Assembly: GCA_041737175.1 (NCBI GenBank)
Contig: JBGSSF010000008.1
Span: 1-64,000 of the forward strand
DNA from: UBA5072 sp041737175
Lineage (GTDB): Bacteria; Bacteroidota; Bacteroidia; Bacteroidales; UBA10428
Direction: 5' to 3'
Length of the DNA: 64,000 bases
Shown: piece after piece, positions 61,238 through 64,000 of the stretch
Position numbering within the stretch: the first letter of the stretch is position 1
How the letters are laid out: each line of letters opens with the position of its first letter
Notes under the pieces: generated by a model
Told to the model about the DNA's origin: nothing
The model's input: only the letters and a program-made list of their open reading frames with translations
The model's database searches: none
Translations under genes and position numbers: made by a program

Positions 61238-62416
61238 ATGAACATTCTTCACATTTCACAAATTCTGCCAATACCCGGTATTTACAAAACCAATGACTTT
61301 GTATTCAAGCTTGCAGATTATAACCTGAAACAGCATCCCGGCGACACCGTGACATTCATCCGGCCAGTCCCTTATACCAATTCGATATTGGCCAGGTACC
61401 TGCAGGTTAGCAATATTTCACTTCCGCCCGGTTTTGAGGAATATCTCTTTAACAAACATATGGTAAAGGCATTTCGTTTCCTTTCAGCCTGGAGTCTGAA
61501 TAATCTGCATGCACTGCTGACACGTAGCATTTACTGGATGAATTGCAGGACTGTGAATAATCTTGTAAAAGGTAATCATATCGATGTTGTTCATGCCCAG
61601 TTCATCTTCCCGGATGGTGTTCTGGCACTTAAACTAAAAAAGAAATACAATATTCCCTACCTGTTAACCTCCCACACCGAGTTGCGGTACTTCAGAAGTT
61701 CTTATTCCCGAAGAATGGCCATCGCCATCCTTAAAAATGCTTACAAAATCACTCCTTTGAATTTCCGCAATTTGGAGTATTTTTCAGGATTAGGGCTTAA
61801 AAATGCAGAAGTCATTCCCCTTGGAATCGATAAAAGCTTTTTCATAGATTCCTCCGGTGAAAAGAGCAGGGAGGAGTTCAGAATTATCACGCTTGGCGAG
61901 CTGATAAAACTGAAAAACATTGACAAAGTGCTGATGGCCTTGTCCTCCCTGAATAAAAAGTACAAGGTACGGTATACCATCATCGGGCAGGGACCCGAAG
62001 AAGAATATCTAAAGAATTTTTCAGAAAAGCTGAATATACAGGAGCAGGTGGATTTCCGGGGATTCATCGAGCATGAAAAATTACCGCGGATACTGTCAGA
62101 TCACGATCTTTTCATCCTGCCCAGCTTTCCGGAAACATTCGGACGTGTTTATTTTGAAGCAATGGCGGCAGGTTTGCCGGTGATTTGCGCAAAAAATTCC
62201 GGCATTTTCGGGTATTTTCCCGAAATAGTGGATGAATACGCAGTCAATCCGGAAGTTACAGATGAAATTGCTTCAAAAATAGAATTTTTCATTCTCAACA
62301 GGAAAGTATGTGCAGAAAATGGAAAGAAACTGCAATCACTTGTTTCGGCATACACCTGGGAGAATATATCGGACCGGTTGAGGAGCTTTTATCAGGAGGC
62401 CAGGAATTCTGTTTAA
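61238..62416 (+). CDS. Glycosyltransferase family 4
   Basis: A 392-residue GT-B enzyme. The N-terminal part has NILHISQILPIPGIYKTNDF and VVHAQFIFPDGVLALKLKKK; the C-terminal donor domain has VIPLGIDKSFF, RIITLGELIKLKNIDKVLMA, YTIIGQGPEEEYL, VDFRGFIEHEKL and ILPSFPETFGRVYFEAMAAG with the E-x7-E sugar-nucleotide motif. It is typical of retaining GT4 enzymes of exopolysaccharide loci. It overlaps the convergent gene at 62413 by 4 bases. Confidence 0.92.
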   Translation: MNILHISQILPIPGIYKTNDFVFKLADYNLKQHPGDTVTFIRPVPYTNSILARYLQVSNISLPPGFEEYLFNKHMVKAFRFLSAWSLNNLHALLTRSIYWMNCRTVNNLVKGNHIDVVHAQFIFPDGVLALKLKKKYNIPYLLTSHTELRYFRSSYSRRMAIAILKNAYKITPLNFRNLEYFSGLGLKNAEVIPLGIDKSFFIDSSGEKSREEFRIITLGELIKLKNIDKVLMALSSLNKKYKVRYTIIGQGPEEEYLKNFSEKLNIQEQVDFRGFIEHEKLPRILSDHDLFILPSFPETFGRVYFEAMAAGLPVICAKNSGIFGYFPEIVDEYAVNPEVTDEIASKIEFFILNRKVCAENGKKLQSLVSAYTWENISDRLRSFYQEARNSV

Positions 62417-63447
62417 TTTACATGTAACCCTTCATGAATATTTCGCCAGGCAGCATTTTTTATGGAATGCACATAATTCCCGTAACTGCGATATAACTGC
62501 AATTTCTGTTTCAGGTTTTCCACACTATAAATGAATTCAAATTCAGGTTGAATTAAATTCCTTTTAAACAGTTTGTTTTTAAGATGAGGGGGTAAAACCA
62601 GCAGAATATTATAACATGAATACAATAAAGTCAAAAAGTAATTCTGAACCTTTACTCTTTCAAATCCTTTACTGTTATTCAACACAGAATCATAAATATC
62701 AGTGATTGCCGTAGCCTTCCCGAATGATCCTGCAAGTTTTATGAAATAGGGTACTAGCATCCTGCCGGCGGGCATATAATGCTTGAATGTAAGTTTTGAG
62801 TCATAGTATAGATCATAGCCTGCCAGCCTTATGGCATAACACATTTCAGCATCTCCCCCTGAAGTAATACTGGTTCCTGTGCGATCCGAAAGACAAAAAG
62901 TAAAACCCTTTTCAACAATACTGTTCCATACATCTTTACGCAGGGTTAATCCGGCGCCATAAAGAAAGCTTGATCTATCCTGCATTATCCCGTCACTCTT
63001 TGCCTGTGGCCCCACAGCGAATGCCTGCTGGAATTCATGAAACCATTTGGGTTCATCACCCTCAAAAACTGCTTCTCCCTGCCCGCCGAGTAATGCCACT
63101 CCGGGATTACTTTTCATAATATCGAAAATCCTTTCAATATAAATGGGATTCATCCAATTGTCATCATCAATGAAACATACGAAATTGTAATGACTTTCGC
63201 GGATCCCTGCTCCCCTTGCATTGCTTAAACCTTTTTTCGGCTCCGGGACGATGTACAATGGGACAGTGCTTGAATTCCAAGACTTAAGCGCCACCTCAAC
63301 CGTATTGTCCATTGAAGCATTGTCTACCAGAATTATTTCCCAATTAACTGTTTTTTCAAACTTTTGCTTTGCCAAATAGTCCAACACGGAGGCAATCCGT
63401 TTGGAACCATTGTAAGTGCAAATTACAACGGAAACTCCTTCAATCAT
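62413..63447 (-). CDS. Glycosyltransferase family 2
   Basis: A 344-residue GT-A enzyme with GVSVVICTYNGSKRIASVLD, WEIILVDNASMDNT, GAGIRESHYNFVCFIDDDNW with the metal-binding DDD, and ALLGGQGEAVFEG. SITSGGDAEMCYAIRLAGYDL lies in the acceptor region. No membrane segment is clear apart from LLYSCYNILLVLP near 280, so it may be peripheral. It runs against the GT4 gene and overlaps it by 4 bases, suggesting convergent transcripts in a dense locus. Confidence 0.9.
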   Translation of the reverse strand: MIEGVSVVICTYNGSKRIASVLDYLAKQKFEKTVNWEIILVDNASMDNTVEVALKSWNSSTVPLYIVPEPKKGLSNARGAGIRESHYNFVCFIDDDNWMNPIYIERIFDIMKSNPGVALLGGQGEAVFEGDEPKWFHEFQQAFAVGPQAKSDGIMQDRSSFLYGAGLTLRKDVWNSIVEKGFTFCLSDRTGTSITSGGDAEMCYAIRLAGYDLYYDSKLTFKHYMPAGRMLVPYFIKLAGSFGKATAITDIYDSVLNNSKGFERVKVQNYFLTLLYSCYNILLVLPPHLKNKLFKRNLIQPEFEFIYSVENLKQKLQLYRSYGNYVHSIKNAAWRNIHEGLHVN

Positions 63448-63689
63448 AATTAATTAAAGAATAAATCAGCGAATCTTCTTCGAATAAGGGTTCAAATTTA
63501 ATGAATTGACCGGTAAATCCATTAGAATTCAAAACGAATTAGACAATTTCCGTACATTTCATGCTTTTCTCCATACATCCCCGAAAATTGACACTTGGTC
63601 AAATAATCCGAAAATAGTGGCCTTGAAAGTAGTTTATGAATTCTTAAGCTACTAATTTCGGTTCATAATTCAAGACAAAATATTATAGA

Positions 63690-64000
63690 ATGACAAAAGT
63701 TATCAGACATAAAAAGGATAGAAATTCAATTTTTGCGATGATTGATATTTTAATTACCATTTTTTCATATTTCCTGGCGTATTTTCTCATTAACCTTGTA
63801 AGTATCGATTATTTTAATTTCACCCGGGAATATGTAATACTTCTGATACTGATTATTCCTACCTGGGCTATATTGCTTCATACCTTCAATCTTACGAATA
63901 TTCCCCAGGCCCGTTCTCATTTTTCGATTTTTGTAAGTTTCCTGAATTTCAGTTTCATTGGATTCGCCCTTTTGTTTTTGTATAAGCATATTTTCAACCT
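63690..64000 (+). CDS. Start of an exopolysaccharide polyprenyl glycosylphosphotransferase (cut by window edge)
   Basis: An open frame begins at ATG 63690 (MTKVIRHKKDRNSIFAMIDI) and runs off the right edge after about 103 codons. A charged N-terminus is followed by three hydrophobic segments (IDILITIFSYFLAYFLINLV; YVILLILIIPTWAILLHTF; FSIFVSFLNFSFIGFALLFL), the layout of the N-terminal membrane part of WcaJ/WbaP-type initiating sugar transferases. The catalytic domain is outside the window, so this is a topology-based call. Such an enzyme would start repeat-unit assembly by placing the first sugar phosphate on undecaprenyl phosphate. The 242-base spacer before it is AT-rich and holds no gene. 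Confidence 0.6.
   Translation, partial: MTKVIRHKKDRNSIFAMIDILITIFSYFLAYFLINLVSIDYFNFTREYVILLILIIPTWAILLHTFNLTNIPQARSHFSIFVSFLNFSFIGFALLFLYKHIFN

Noticed and set aside
63588..63602. TTGAC-ACTTG-GTCAA inverted repeat before the last gene
   Set aside because: Arms of five bases are expected by chance in a spacer of this size and no promoter is visible beside it.

Overview
The window looks like a chromosomal segment of a Bacteroidota bacterium, most likely in or near Bacteroidales. The supporting signs are promoters of the TTTG-N19/20-TAnnTTTG type, type IX secretion (T9SS) C-terminal sorting domains on secreted proteins, an S6-S18-L9 operon without ssb, a degenerate NUDIX-family sugar regulator, and a DUF4954 protein. 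No tRNA, rRNA or CRISPR array was seen, and no gene-free stretch exceeds 300 bases.

Left part (1-24 kb), mostly housekeeping: the 3' end of an insertion-sequence transposase; a DUF4954 beta-helix protein; a leftward xylose operon (NUDIX regulator, xylB, xylA, sugar/H+ symporter) with a 29-bp palindrome at its promoter; an MBL/beta-CASP RNase-like protein; rpsF-rpsR-rplI; lepB; dapB; a leftward thrS-infC-rpmI-rplT operon whose infC appears to start at an AUA codon; a lipoprotein, ABCG-like exporter and GT9 glycosyltransferase group; kup; rsmE. Several genes in this half end in short degenerate tandem arrays of 7- or 8-bp units, each array with its own unit.

Right part (24-64 kb), a large polysaccharide locus: an AlgI/AlgJ-like O-acetylation pair; a CDP/dTDP-sugar group (rfbF, an SDR, rfbC, a C-methyltransferase); UDP-glucose dehydrogenase and UDP-xylose synthase; UDP-L-FucNAc synthesis (capE-capF-capG); a Wzx-like flippase and Wzy-like polymerase; seven glycosyltransferases (GT2, GT4-like and a WecG/TagA type); a polysaccharide deacetylase; an additional SGNH-like protein; two divergently transcribed asparagine-synthase-like paralogues with altered ATP loops; and the start of a polyprenyl glycosylphosphotransferase that runs off the right edge.

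Secreted proteins are interleaved with the synthesis genes: a PL14-like lyase with a T9SS tag, an SGNH hydrolase with a T9SS tag, a LamG protein with a T9SS tag, a repeat protein with a T9SS tag, and a parallel beta-helix protein without a tag. Taken together this suggests an acidic, O-acetylated, xylose- and FucNAc-containing exopolysaccharide that is made, modified, exported and then trimmed or bound at the cell surface by proteins encoded in the same locus. The functional linkage is inference; the gene content is read from the sequence.
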